This document shows positions 1-11,516 of a DNA stretch of 64,000 bases, piece by piece (position 1 is the first letter of the stretch; each line of letters starts with the position of its first letter). The position numbers were made by a program, and so were the translations under genes. Below the pieces are notes generated by a model that was not told where the DNA came from, did no database searches, and worked only from the letters and a program-made list of their open reading frames with translations. Source of the DNA: Alitta virens (taxonomy: Eukaryota > Annelida > Polychaeta > Phyllodocida > Nereididae); the NCBI GenBank assembly GCA_932294295.1, contig OW028586.1, forward strand, positions 9,763,790 to 9,827,789, written 5' to 3'.

Positions 1-112
1 TGAAGGTCAATCCGCTCATATGACCAGCTACCAGAGCAAAGGAAATGATGAGATGACAAGGCTTTGAGTCCACACCATGTCACACATTTACCCCAATGGG
101 TGGGGCAAATAA
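1..112 (-). repeat. SINE family A, 3' part (truncated by window edge)
   Basis: Reverse-complement copy of the dispersed element called SINE-A here. It contains the complements of the diagnostic phrases GTGTGGACTC, CATCTCATC and GACCAGCT (as in CAGCTGGTCATAT) and the GGGGTAAATGTGT-like block. Only the 3' half is present; the tRNA-like head is missing. A short MITE-like phrase (CCATTAAGACCAC) follows at about 118-135. The assignment rests on visible similarity to the other copies in this window. Confidence 0.6.
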
Positions 113-636
113 GAACCTAGCCATTAAGACCACACTTAATGCTAAATTTGCTGGCCTTAATTTCGAAGTGGTAGGTATATGACAACAAACAATTTACAGG
201 AATTGAATTTTTCTTAAAATAATTAAATAGTCATCTCAGCTGTTAAGCGACCCATTTTATCACAGACCATTCGTGGAATTCGATATATATATTGTTTTTC
301 TCTTAATTCTCAGAAAGTTAGTTAGTTTTTGGTTGTGTTTTTAGTTTTATTCCATTATTTAAGATCTTATTTTATTACTCCCAGATCAAAAGACTCATTA
401 AGGGTAAAAAAAATGTTTAGTCTCAAAGGTTTCAGAGGAATTTAAATCAAAGTTTTTCCTGTCCTTGGGAAAGAAAATGAATGTTATTACCATAATTTAT
501 ACCAAATTGTGTCAAAGATTTTGCGGTAAATCTTAATTGTGAGGTGGTCTTTATACTGTGGCAGCCTCAAGGCTGTGTTCTACTGGAACTCAGGAAAAAC
601 AAAAATATTTTCTCAAATCGGAACTACATGGGGTAA

Positions 637-728
637 ATGTGTAACATGGGTTGACTCCTCCTCTCTCTCACCTCATCAATCAACCCTCGATAGTGGCAAG
701 AACTTGCCTTAGAGGGCCGCACTTCCCA
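637..728 (+). repeat. SINE family A, variant 3' end
   Basis: Contains GGGGTAAATGTGTAACATGG followed by a variant tail (ACTCCTCCTCTCTCTC, CAATCAACCCT, GATAGTGGCAAGAAC) shared with the copy ending at 2117. It runs directly into a (TATC)n tract. This tail differs from the CATCATTACGTCTGCC tail of most other copies, so it defines a subfamily. Confidence 0.6.
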
Positions 729-767
729 TATCTATCTATCTATCTGTCTAGCTATCTAGCTATCTAG

Positions 768-798
<31 letters not shown>

Positions 799-940
799 CC
801 TATCTATCTATCTTTCTAACTATCTACCTATCTATCTATCTATCTATCTGTCTGTCTATCTATCTATCTATCTACCTATCTACCTATCTACCTATCTATC
901 TATCTATCTAAATATATATATTTATCTATCTATCTATCTA
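729..940 (+). repeat. (ATCT)n microsatellite, imperfect
   Basis: About 210 bp of ATCT units with scattered variants (CTGT, CTAC, CTAG, CTAA). It starts exactly where SINE-A sequence stops, so it reads as the expanded simple-repeat tail of that SINE. Confidence 0.9.
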
Positions 941-1028
941 CGCGTTTCACACTAGAAATGCTCGGCTGCACTCAAAATTGTTCAAGCCAAAAATAAATAT
1001 TTTTTTGATGATAGAATTTGAACTAGCA

Positions 1029-1272
1029 GTTGGGTGGGTCGCCTAGTGGTTCAGATATTTACTGCTCCTCTATAGGTTCTGAGTTCGATTCCCATGCAGT
1101 CCAAGCACTCATGATGAGCTACATCTTAGCTGGATCTTAGTCTTCTGAGACGTAAACCGGTAGTGCCTTGTACTGGGCGTCTATGGTGGGGCAAGTAAAA
1201 GACCCCACTCATTGGGTAAGTGTGCATGTAACATGCCTGGTGTGGACTTAAGGCCTTATGATCTTATGAAGT
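1029..1272 (+). repeat. SINE family A with tRNA-like head
   Basis: The head holds a Pol III B-box-like GAGTTCGATTCCC near 1080. The body follows: TGATGAGCTACATCTTAGCT, a GTGCCTTGTACT block, GGCAAGTAAAAGACCCCAC, and a GTGTGGACT block. The tRNA-like head and internal-promoter sequence support a tRNA-derived SINE rather than a DNA transposon. The 3' end is diverged. Confidence 0.65.
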
Positions 1273-1861
1273 TTCCCCCAGACGTCGGACATGTCTGGTT
1301 CTATCAAGTTTTAAGTGTACAAAATATCTCTCTCAGTGGAGATATTTTCCGACAAAAAACATTTTGAAAAATTTATATTATTTTTGCTGGCATTATGCAT
1401 TATTCAATCTCGTTTTAATGGCTTAGATGTAATATGTACATTTGCCCATTTATCATTTGTGAAATATATATGGGAATTATGTGAGCTCATATCAGAATTT
1501 TACATTTTTACTAATTTTCTTTTTGTTAGTTTTTTGTTAAAAGGAAGCTCTGATTTGATTCATATCTGTACGCAGTAAGTTCTCGCCACGAAGGCCATTT
1601 TTTATTCAAATGTCTAGCGTTAATATATGTAGATGTTACAGATAGACATAAATCCTGTCTTCATTTTGAGATACACTGCCATGGTTATAATTTAATTAAA
1701 ATGTGTGTGAGGTGGTTTTAAGGCTGGGTGTTTCCACTCATAAAACTTCCATATCATTTAGAAACTCTTAATACAGAATAGTGACCTTTTAAAATGTTCG
1801 TCCATCCACAGCAGTCAAAATAATTTTTGCACACCAGATCGATTTTTATCCTCCTTACTGT
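1273..1861. other. intergenic, no gene recognised
   Basis: AT-rich sequence with an 87-codon open stretch (1315-1578) that lacks an ATG start and has hydrophobic, low-complexity content. No family motif or splice context was seen. Confidence 0.5.
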
Positions 1862-2117
1862 AAGATGCTCACCTGCTCCTCTGAAGGACCCGGGTTCAAT
1901 CCTGGGCCCGGGCATCCTTCATGAGCAACATCCCTGCCGGATGTCGTTCGGATGAGACGTTAAGTTGTCAGTTCCTTTTACTCGGTTTCTATGCTGAGGC
2001 AAGTAAAAGATCCCACCCATGGGGTGCATGTGTAATGTGGGTGGACTCCTCCTCTCTCTCAACTCGTCAATCAACCCTTGATAGTGGCAAGAACCTGCCT
2101 TAAGGGCTGCACTTTTC
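1862..2117 (+). repeat. SINE family A, variant subfamily
   Basis: tRNA-like head with GGGTTCAATCCTGGG near 1892, then GGCAAGTAAAAGATCCCACC and the variant tail (CTCCTCCTCTCTCTC, TTGATAGTGGCAAGAAC) shared with the 637-728 copy. It again passes directly into an (ATCT)n tract. Confidence 0.65.
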
Positions 2118-2118
2118 A

Positions 2119-2156
<38 letters not shown>

Positions 2157-2248
2157 ACTATCTATCTATCTATCTATTTATCTATCTAACTATCTAACTA
2201 TCTATCTATCTATCTATCTATCTAACTATCTATCTATCTATCTGTCTA
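2118..2248 (+). repeat. (ATCT)n microsatellite
   Basis: About 130 bp of ATCT units with CTAA interruptions, forming the apparent 3' tail of the preceding SINE copy. Confidence 0.9.
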
Positions 2249-3559
2249 ATTGCATTAAATTTGTTTATATACCGAAAAAAGTTAATAACAATGCAGAGAT
2301 AATCAAGAGCAAGTTCACTGGCAAAATAGTCCATTATAAATAGTTAGACAAGTCACTTAGATTAGAATTTTTTTATATCAAAATCATGCTCATTTTATGG
2401 ATATGACAACATTTTTTTAGATAATATTATTAATCATTAGTAGCTAACTAATATGACAGCGTTCGGTTTTGTTTGAAAAAAATATTAGTGCTTTCATAGA
2501 GTTATTAATTTGTAAAACTATCAATTAACCACACAATATAGGTCATCCCATACAACAGAACATTTGTATCAAGTATTGAATTTAATGGTGATGTTGCATC
2601 AATAGTGAAGTAATCACAACGTAGCAATGGTATATGTTTTACTAAAAGAAATTTAGTAATTATGATTTAGGACCTATAATATCGACTAAGTCTGATTTGT
2701 TTAAAACTGACTCATCTGTTAGTCAAAGACAGTTATGGTAGTCAGTAATTGACATATTCAAAATGTGTAATTGAAATTAGTCAGATGCCTAAAAATAAAA
2801 AGTTAGCTGGTTTGACTTTTTTTACTGGAGAAATTTATTATTGCTTGTTATAGATTTAATTTAAAGCCTGCAAGGTTTCGGAGACATGTTTTTGTGTGCT
2901 TCATCATCATTTACTAAAATTATTTCTATTTTCATAACTATATTTTCTTGTTTACTGCTCAAAATACTGTTACAAATTGAAGATGACTTCTACAAAACTC
3001 ATCACTCACAATTTTGGGTCTTATTAAAAGATTTTGCTAAATCCATTTAATTTTCTCCGACTAATTCAACTCTTATTAAATGTGGAATTTATGAGAATTC
3101 CTCAGTCTACAACTGCAAAAATTTCTTTTGAAGTTCTAAAAGCCTATGTGAGGTCTATGATGGTGTCTAAATTCAAAGTGGAGGTTATTATCTAAACAAT
3201 TATTTTTAATTGCTTAAATGATGATGGGGAGTGGGGTAAAATTTGTTGTGTTCAACGGTGTCATAATTGCTTGTGGTCTTGTGTCTCTTTTGAAAACGTT
3301 CCAAAATGGCTACATCTCAAAATGGCGCCAAAAGTTAAGCATTACAAAAAGTAAATAGAAGCGACCATCGTGTCTAGTTTAGTTTTTATTTCTATCTTTT
3401 TTTAGAGATGTTCGTGTGTGTTATTGCAGTAGAACTTCAATTTTAAGACCACATTTTATATGATTTCATCATTTTTCCAAAATGTAGTGGTACTGCACAG
3501 CCTTTTGGAAATGGATATAATTTGGATGGCTAAGCCCCCCCCCCCCCCCCCGACGATGC
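2249..3559. other. intergenic; one poly-C run
   Basis: AT-rich DNA without a recognisable gene. A 17-base C run lies at 3535-3551, and a MITE-like phrase (TTTTAAGACCACATT) near 3440. Confidence 0.5.
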
Positions 3560-3885
3560 ATATCAAGATGTTGCTCATCTGTGGAATTTACTGCCATCAC
3601 ATTTTTTAAAGAAACTTAAGATTTTAATGATGTTAAAACGTTGCCATCGAAATGGGAAGGTCCAAAATTTTGCTGCAATGTTTGTATTTTATGATATATT
3701 TTAAAAGTCTGTACTATTGTTTTTATTATAATTTAATTAGTTTTTGTTACTGTTATTGTTTTACCTGCATTTTTTTATTTATGCACATATACAGTCAATC
3801 AATAGCTCTTTGAGCTAATTTTATTGTTGTCTTATGTCGACTTTAAACAGAGATTATTCTATTCTATTCTATTCAACTGTCTGGG
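3560..3885 (+). mobile_element. non-LTR retrotransposon 3' end fragment
   Basis: A short decayed reading (CTGTGGAATTTACTGCCA, reading LWNLLP) near 3580 resembles the WNxLP motif at the C-terminus of non-LTR reverse transcriptases. Downstream come a hairpin (AGCTCTTTGAGCT), the string CGACTTTAAA near 3839, and an (ATTCT)n tail at 3854-3874. The hairpin, CGACTTTAAA and simple-repeat arrangement recurs at the 3' end of the LINE fragment at 60108-61025 in opposite orientation, which is the main support. The 5' limit is uncertain. Confidence 0.45.
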
Positions 3886-4744
3886 ATAGAGGTATATACT
3901 ACACACATGATTAGCAATTTAACATGCATTTGGGATTTTTAGCTATGACATTTGTTATTGAATTTCAGTGGGTAGAATCAGATAGCAACGTGTGGGTGCA
4001 TTTCAACATTTTAAATTTCCACGAAATTACTCTGTGTATTATTACTGAAAATTTGTTTTATCGTCAACTCTTTTACCCTTTGATTTTACCCCATCTTCCG
4101 TACCCTATCCCAAAGTGCTACCCTCCCCCGCAGGTAAACTTGTGGATTGATTTTGTGTTTGGACTCGGTTCTAGGGTTACTAAGTGAGCTGCGAGGTTAT
4201 TGGCCCAGCTATCTTTGCCCCATTTTGATTGTTACCCTCCAAAAGCAGTAGGGGGATTATGACAGATTTGTTCAAATATCCGGGCACTTAAGAGGGGGTA
4301 CTTTAGCTATTACACCCCTTTCCAGGTGGGTTAAGTCTGCCACTACTTGTTTGTGATTAGCTGCTATTAATTCAATGACAGATCACATTAATTTTAGGAT
4401 GGATTTGATAAGGTGTTAATTAATATCAGAATAAAAAAATTAAAAAAACTGAACTTAAGGATACAAAGGAGTGCAAAGGCTGTTTGCCGAATCCAAAACT
4501 TTTAGAAAATTCGTAGATCTGTGAATATTTGTAAAGACAAACCTTAGTAAAATCACATTGATATTAAAAGCCACCTCATATCAAGATCACCAAAACTGCT
4601 GTACATTTTACATCTGAATGACAAGATTCTAGTGTATAGTATAACCTCGTCTTAGACTAAAATAAAATGTAAATATTCCAGTTTTAGAGTCTGACATTAC
4701 CTAATAACCCATACTTTGCCATTTTTGCAAATAAACCCTTGTCA
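3886..4744. other. intergenic, no gene recognised
   Basis: Contains several TTACCCC/GGGGTAA-type phrases (4070-4330) but no coding signature. The open stretch 3924-4187 shows no conserved motif. Confidence 0.45.
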
Positions 4745-4782
4745 GACCAATCCAGAGTCTTTCTCAACTCCCTAGGAGTAGT
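4745..4782 (-). repeat. SINE family C fragment
   Basis: AGAGTCTTTCTCAACTCCCT is the reverse complement of a phrase in the fuller copy at 50176-50440 (AGTTGAGAAAGACTCT). Only the 3' part is kept. It sits directly next to a SINE-B copy. Confidence 0.5.
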
Positions 4783-4796
4783 CAGCCTTGAACAGG

Positions 4797-4982
4797 GTGG
4801 GGGCCTAGCTCAGAGGTAGCGCTCTGGGCTTCCAACCGCTGGGTCCTTGGTTCGATTCCCGGTTGAGCCCAAGTTGGATGGCTGTTTCCTCCTTTGTCTC
4901 ATTGCCATGGTCTCTGCTTGTCCTAATTAGCCCAATTGGTGCAGAAATACAGGACGTAAAGCCCTAATCACACACACACACA
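4797..4982 (+). repeat. SINE family B, tRNA-derived, full head
   Basis: Begins with a tRNA-like cloverleaf sequence: A-box-like TAGCTCAGAGGTAGCG, a possible CTTCCAA anticodon loop, and B-box GGTTCGATTCC ending near 4868. The SINE body follows, with TTGGATGGCTGTTTCCTCC, CTAATTAGCCC, a CAGGACGTAAAGCCC block and a (CA)n tail. Two reverse copies occur at 54190-54380 and 63295-63475. The stem pairings are imperfect, so this is not called a functional tRNA. Confidence 0.7.
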
Positions 4983-5074
4983 CAGCCTTGAACATAGGGC
5001 TTAAGAGTTCACACCGATGCCATCGTTTGGTGGCCAATTGTCAAGTACACGGCATCTGCCAATTCCATATTAAC

Positions 5075-5320
5075 CAAACTTGCTGAAGGTCCCAGGTTTG
5101 ATCCCCGGCCTGGGCACTCTTCATGAGCTACATTTCCATTTGGATGTTGACCACATGAGATGTCAAATTGGAGGTGCCTTGTACTCAGTGTCTATGCTGA
5201 GGCAAGTAAAAAATGTGTAACATGATGTAGAATCCCAAATCGTATCTCATCATTACGTCTGCCTCTGAAAGCTGGTCATATGAGTTGACTAAGCTCCAGA
5301 CCCAGTAGCAATGAGACATA
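5075..5320 (+). repeat. SINE family A, near full length
   Basis: B-box-like GGTTTGATCCCCGGC near 5095, CTTCATGAGCTACAT, GGTGCCTTGTACT, GAGGCAAGTAAAA, CATCATTACGTCTGCCTCTG, AGCTGGTCATATGAGTTGAC and CAGACCCAGTAGCAATGAG in order. This is one of the clearest examples of the whole consensus. Confidence 0.7.
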
Positions 5321-6330
5321 GACACATCACACCTGGGAGGGGTGAGGCAATGGTCGAAGTGGTCCTCGATGCCATGGTGTGGGGTTGAACGTGTTACCCT
5401 CTAGATTAACAGTTGGAAGCATTACCACAAAAACATGACATCCCCATAGACCGCCTATTTTGTGTTCTAGATTGTGGAAATTTTAGGGTGGTTTTAATAG
5501 AAAGGTGGTCTGATGGGCATCAAGAAAACTTTACCTGAAATCTCATCCATGCTTCGACCAAAATTCCTCTTTTTTTGTGTATAATGACTTGTAAACAACT
5601 ATGAATATGGTCGAAGCACGGAATCAAAAAACAATTAATATAACGGCCGTTCAGCCAATCGAACGTGGCGATTCATCAAAAGACACACCTGCTGAACAGC
5701 GCGAAGGCGTTGCAACCATCTTTTTTCGGATAGCAGGTTTTCTATTGTATACAAATTGACTTATCAATTAGCCCATGGAAAACAGACAGAGAAACAGAGA
5801 CGGTAGCACAGACACGGTAGCTTATGAGGATAACATTACATCGTGTAATTCCATTAAGTTGCTTCTGTAAGACAAACCGGAAGTAGAATTAAGATCCTAA
5901 TGTTACCTGCCATCCGGGACTTCCAGGTGAGGGGGAGGGGGTGTCACTTTACCCCCATGGGGTGAAAATCATGAGGTAATGGCAGGCCAAACACCCCAAC
6001 GGTCAGAACCCTGCTATGCATCCACCCCTCAGCTTATGTCCAACAAACTTCATGGATCAAACAAGGATCACAATTTCCCTATTGCTTTTTTGTTAGGTTT
6101 AGTCATTTGGAGCAAGGACCCAGCTTTATTTACCCCTATTTGTCCCCTCAGCTTTTGTTTGTGCAGTCTGAGGGGGATCATCATTTACCCTGTTGATCAG
6201 CCCTCTTTTCATTGTTTACCCCCCATCCCCTTATTTCCCCCCTCCACCCCTGCAGTTTTTTTCCCTCAAAATCAATCGGGGTGCACCTGAGGAAGGTGTG
6301 TTGACTAAGAACATCAGGAAAGTTTTTTTT
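5321..6330. other. intergenic; TTACCCC/GGGGTAA-rich
   Basis: No gene recognised. Contains a MITE-like phrase near 5465-5510 (GGTGGTTTTAATAGAAAGG) and a series of TTACCCC/GGGGT phrases between 5930 and 6290. The 103-codon open stretch at 5979-6290 has no recognisable domain. Confidence 0.45.
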
Positions 6331-6850
6331 ATTAATGAGCCATAAATTCATAACCGTGATCGGGTAAAAAAGGCTCTAGAATTTTATGTTCCTATATATA
6401 ATATATGTATACATATATAATATATCCAGCAAAGTTAAAGCACCACTTTGCCAATATATTAAAAGTTATTTTATTTTTATTTTTTTGCAATTATTATTAT
6501 TTTTTTAATTATTGAGCCATAAGTTCCTAACCATGATCACAGGTAAAAAGGCTTTGAAAGTCGGATATGCATTCTGCGAAAGTGAATACCGTGTCCTCCA
6601 AAAGTACTGGTGCAGCTTAAAAATTAGTGTTTCAAATAGTCTTTCTCGGATGACTACAGAGTTTGTGCAATATTTTGTGTTTCAATAACATATTCACTCA
6701 TACAAATCGCTTCTCTATTTTGTATGCTGTAAAAGTGCATACAGTGACCCCCAAAAGTACTGTAACAGATTAAAAATGAGTGATCAGATATTTTCAATAG
6801 AATAATTACCAAAATTTTCCGTTTGAATAATATATTTGATTACACAAATG
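6331..6850. repeat. diverged direct duplication, DNA-transposon-like
   Basis: A phrase (TGAGCCATAA, ACCRTGATC, GGTAAAAA, AGGCT) occurs at 6331-6380 and again at 6509-6559. A second direct duplication of about 150 bp pairs 6566-6715 with 6720-6850, each containing CCAAAAGTACTG. TACAGTGACCCCCAAAAGTA at about 6738 resembles Tc1/mariner terminal repeats, but no matching right end was found. Confidence 0.4.
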
Positions 6851-7137
6851 CAGATACCAGCATCAGTTAATTACATAAGATACGGTCACATTTATCACTT
6901 ATCACAAATAGTGGGACATTTAGGAGCAGATTTTCTTCCTGAAGCCATTGCCCAATGAAATAAGCTCTAATTAGGTATTTTGTAGTAGACACACACACTG
7001 ATGGCACTGTGATAAGCCCTTGTAGTTAACCTCGTGTTCAAGGCTGCATACCCCCGGAGAGTTTAGAATGACTCTTGGGTGCCAGCCAAGGGCGTAATTC
7101 TGAATTTGGTTGAGAGAGAGAGAGAGATATGTTTATT

Positions 7138-7149
7138 CCCCCCCCCCCC
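7138..7149 (+). repeat. poly-C run
   Basis: 12-base C homopolymer flanked by an A-run. A second run of 16 C lies at 7578-7593. Confidence 0.9.
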
Positions 7150-7599
7150 AAAAAAAAAGTATAATTTTTTTTACAATAAATGTAATAGTATAAATCAAAA
7201 TACATTTTTTTAAATATGGTGTTTAATACAGGTACAATTTTACATTTGTAACACATGGCTATGTGGGGAGCTAAACAAAGATAAACAATCCAACTGAAAC
7301 AAGTTTCAAATAACATAGTAAGAACATAGAAAGTGGTCAGAATGATATTTTCCATTTTTTTTTTTACCTTAGTAGACAGTGGAATATTGCGAAGTTTGAA
7401 CATCCATGTAGCACATGTTTTTTTATTGTGTTTTTTTTTTAGAATGACACACAAATATATTATTTTTCATGATCAGGTATAGTTTTCAATTATAGCAAAT
7501 ATTACACTACCATGAGCTACCCCAATGTTCTCTGTTATGCTAGCCCTTTCTACCCCTCTCCCAAATAGCCCCCTCAACCCCCCCCCCCCCCCCTGGCCG

Positions 7600-10220
7600 A
7601 AACAACAAAAAGAAGAAGAAAAAAAACATTTGCCAGCAGCGCTGTCTGATTTTAATTAACTGAAACAATATTGACTTACTTTACCTGAACACAGGAAAAA
7701 AAATATATGAAAAAAAATTATTAATTGAGGCTATTCTAATCTGTGCCAAGGTACTCGTGATTTTGCATCCAGAATTCTTTTCTTGTTGACTGCAAAACAG
7801 CTGTTTAATGTCAAGGTAAATTTTCTTTTTGGAAAAAAGATGAATATTTAAATATTCTCTTTTTTTTGTGGCCTCCATCTTCACACCTGGCCCAACCGGA
7901 AGGAAAGAAGTGACAGGATTGAATTATAATTAGTTATTATGATAATCAGAATGGAAAAAAAAGAAAAGAAAAAAAAGAGCAATGGTGGAAACACACCCCA
8001 TCGGTATATTGGCTAACAGTGGAGAGACAGTGAGGACAAAAAATACTTAAATCTTGCTAAAAAAGAATGATTTGTTTGTTTCTTACATCACTTAAAGCAT
8101 ATCATAAACATAATTGAGATATTTGAATTCTGTCCATGGTATACTGTTACAAATATATTGGACAACCTAAGCAAGGTAACTCTTGCATGTCACAAGAAAT
8201 AAAAAGTAGACTGCCCCAGCAGCATACCCTCAGCAATGAATTGTCACACTGGCAGCAATAGCGTTCCTAACTGCAGATACCTTGTCAAATGTCATTGCAG
8301 AGATAAAACCTAGATATTGTTTTGTGCTTTAACATCTACATTATTTGCTTTATCTCATAGGTACTAGTCAATGATTACACTGGAGTTACTGCACTACATT
8401 TGGCTAATGTTTTCTGATCCTTTAAACTACTTCCAATTACAACATGAATCAATAACATTGTGGTTGCTGCTGTGTATTGGAATTAACTGTTGGAGCACAC
8501 CCTTAAAAACAGTTATGTATTATGAATAACTGCTCATAGTCTGATTGCATGTAACTTCGCAATTAAAAAGCAAGTCAAAATGTGTCGCTCAGTTATGAAT
8601 GTTTAATAAATGCCTGAATTGCCGATTACTCTTCAGAGCTTTTGACATTTTATTGCCGAAACCTTTGAGTGCACAAAGTTGCAAGTTATTAAACTTTAAA
8701 GACGATATATGATTTAAACTACATTGTTTGTTTTTATAACATTGTGATTAATTAACGTGTTATGTTTAAATGTCATTCAGTTTGGCTTATGGATTATGAT
8801 ACATGTAACTCAGGTGATGAGTTTTTTGGGTGTAATGTTTGACATTCAATTGTGTTAAATGTCAGGGTTACAATGTAGTACATGAGTGTACCAAAGTGTG
8901 GAGACAAGAATCATTTTAATAGTTGATTTTTAAATGTATTTTTCTATTTATTTCGACATACTAGCTGGAATCTCAAGGGCCAGAAAAATTCGTCTTAATT
9001 GAAAACATTTTCCAACATTGTAGATGGATGACAACTTGCAAACATATTCATCACAATGCTAAAATGCTCATAATTTTGTGCGATTTGGAATATATGGCCT
9101 CGGCCAATATAATTCCTCATCTAAAATTGCAATGTTGGACTCTTCACCATCCACTATTTCTTGTTATAATATGATCCTTTGCTATAATATGATCCTGCAT
9201 TTTCTCATACTTTTATATTACCATCCGCACTTGATATAATATTAGTAACTGTCCACTTTTGCATCACACTTATCTGCACATCTGAAATCTCCACCATAAT
9301 TGGAAAGCCTGACAATGGAATAATTTACAAGCATCTTCAGTCACTATGCTAATCATAGTAGAAAGCACTGTCGTTAAATGAAAATTAACTGCTCAACAAT
9401 TATAGCATCGGTCCATTATAATGGCCGCTGGTTAATGTGACAGCCTGTGATAGTAGGATTATTCCGGAACCTTTTGGAGTTTAAATGTCATAGTGGTCAG
9501 TGGGTAATTACAATTGTCTGTTGCTCGCAGTATTGTGTACATCGCATCAGAATATCAAATCGAGGCTGCTGAGTTGTTCGCAGAACAATGGCTGTGATCA
9601 ATGCCCCCTGGCGGTGGACTGAGGAAGCAACAAATTAATCTGACCAGGAAGATGATAACATGCAAATTAAAACTGGGTAGCGAAAGGAACTGGTTGAATA
9701 ATTTAGGCCCAGGTGTGAAGGTCATTCCACAACACCTGCAATTTGTTCCCCAAGGATCAAAATTTCTCCTCTACTATTCTGGATCCCGACTAATATCTGG
9801 GTCATGCTTCATAACCACGGTCATTTGATTTATGACCATCAATTGCTGCTACGATCCAGCAATTGTTGTCCAAGTTCAGTGACATTTAGTCAAGTGCCAT
9901 TGGTTATTTAAGTAGACCAGCAATTAGGAAATCAATGATCCTTATTATTTATTAGCTGCAGTTCTATTCAATACTCCATAAACGGTTGCTTGAAAACAAT
10001 TCGATGATTTGAGAATCAGCAACAGTTGCCCTACTCAATGATGTGGTCGAATGGAATTTGCCTCTGATCTATTGTAATTCATATTTCCATTGTCTGATTT
10101 TATTCTTTATGGGGTTTTTAGTCATTCTTTTGATTTTAATTTTGATGATACGCTTTTGAAATGTGAATCCAGATGGTTTAGCCCAGTTCACAACTATTTG
10201 AAAAATGTGATTTAGTTATT
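7600..10220. other. 5' intergenic, no gene; possible distal regulatory segment
   Basis: No ORF with a family signature. Between about 9400 and 9900 the sequence is free of recognisable repeats and contains GGGTAATTACAATTG and an octamer-plus-TAAT site (ATGCAAATTAA, 9660-9670). That composition is common in developmental-gene enhancers. This is inference only. Confidence 0.35.
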
Positions 10221-10253
10221 TAAAAAGAAAGAAAGAAAGAAAGAAAGAAAGAA
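10221..10253 (+). repeat. (AAAG)n microsatellite
   Basis: About seven AAAG units. Confidence 0.9.
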
Positions 10254-10465
10254 GTGAATTGCTATGTCAACATGTTCATATCTGGTGACAAAGAAAATTG
10301 CCTTTTTTTCTATTTCTGTATTCTACTTACGAGCTTAAGCTCAATGGAATTCTATATTTTATTTATCTTTAAAGTACCTGGCATTGATTTCACATCATAT
10401 CCTCCTGTACTTTAGTGGGGTTCCATTCTAGCTACAAAATAACAATGCCATAACAAGCATTAATT

Positions 10466-10830
10466 TTATATTATTTTATTTTATCTTATCTTATCTTAAT
10501 TTATCTTGCATCTTGTCTTGCATCTTATCTTATCTTATCTTATCTTATCTTATCTTATCTTATCTTATCTTCTCTCATATTCTCTCATATTCTCTTATCT
10601 TATATTATCTTATCTTCTCTTCACTTATCTTGTATCATGTTCTCTTATCTTATATTCCCTTATGTTCTCTTATATTATCTTATCTTATCTGATCTGATCT
10701 GATCTTATCTCATGTTCTCTTATCTTATATTCTCTTATCTTCTCTTATCTTATCTTATCTTATCTTATCTTATCTTATCTTACCTGACCTACCTTTATCT
10801 TATCTCATCTCATCTTAATCTCATCTCATC
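10466..10830 (+). repeat. (TTATC)n pentanucleotide array
   Basis: About 365 bp of TTATC units with variants (TTCTC, TATAT, CTCAT, GATCT). The apparent reading frames through it are repeat artefacts. Confidence 0.9.
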
Positions 10831-11045
10831 CCTCTGATCTTGACCCTGCAAAGGAGTGCCTGCACCTGATTTGTTGTGACTGTGGTTTGGCAAAGTGCCC
10901 TCTTGGACAGTGGTCAGTTTCAATTTCTTAATTAAAGATGACCAACCCAGCCTTTTGGTGTGATTGCTGTGCGTGCAACTAGTCATCAAACCAGGAAGAC
11001 CAGGGCTGGGAAATTGCCCTGACTTCTTCAGTTGACTTTGTTTTG

Positions 11046-11516
11046 GCTCCTCTGCTCTGCTCTCCTCTACTCTGCTCTGCTCTCCTCTACTCTGCTCTGC
11101 TCTCCTCACCTCTCCTCTGGTCTCCTCACCTCTCCTCACCTCTCCTCACCTCTGCTCACCTCTGCTCACCTCTGGTCACCTCTCCTCTCCTCTCCTCTCC
11201 TCTCCTCTCCTCTCCTCTCCTCTCCTCTCCTCTCCTCTCCTCTCCTCTCCTCTCCTCTCCTCTCCTCTCCTCTCCTCTCCTCTCCTCTCCTCTCCTCTCC
11301 TCTCCTCTCCTCTCCTCTCCTCTCCTCTCCTCTCCTCTCCTCTCCTCTCCTCTCCTCTCCTCTCCTCTCCTCTCCTCTCCTCTCCTCTCCTCTCCTCTCC
11401 TCTCCTCTCCTCTCCTCTCCTCTCCTCTCCTCTCCTCTCCTCTCCTCTCCTCTCCTCTCCTCTCCTCTCCTCTCCTCTCCTCTCTCTCTCCTCCCCTCTC
11501 CTCTCCTCTCCTCTAC
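11046..11516 (+). repeat. (TCTCC)n pentanucleotide array, 305 bp perfect core
   Basis: Starts with mixed TCTGC/TCTAC/TCACC pentamers, then a perfect TCTCC core at 11181-11485 (about 61 units), then degenerate units to 11516. It is a purely polypyrimidine + strand. All long frames across it (SSPLL or RRGEE repeats) are artefacts. It lies 4.5 kb upstream of the Gfi-like first exon. Confidence 0.95.

Noticed and set aside
4797..4868. Possible functional tRNA gene
   Set aside because: The A-box and B-box are good, but the acceptor and anticodon stems are imperfect, and the same head precedes a repeated body at two other loci, so it is a SINE head.
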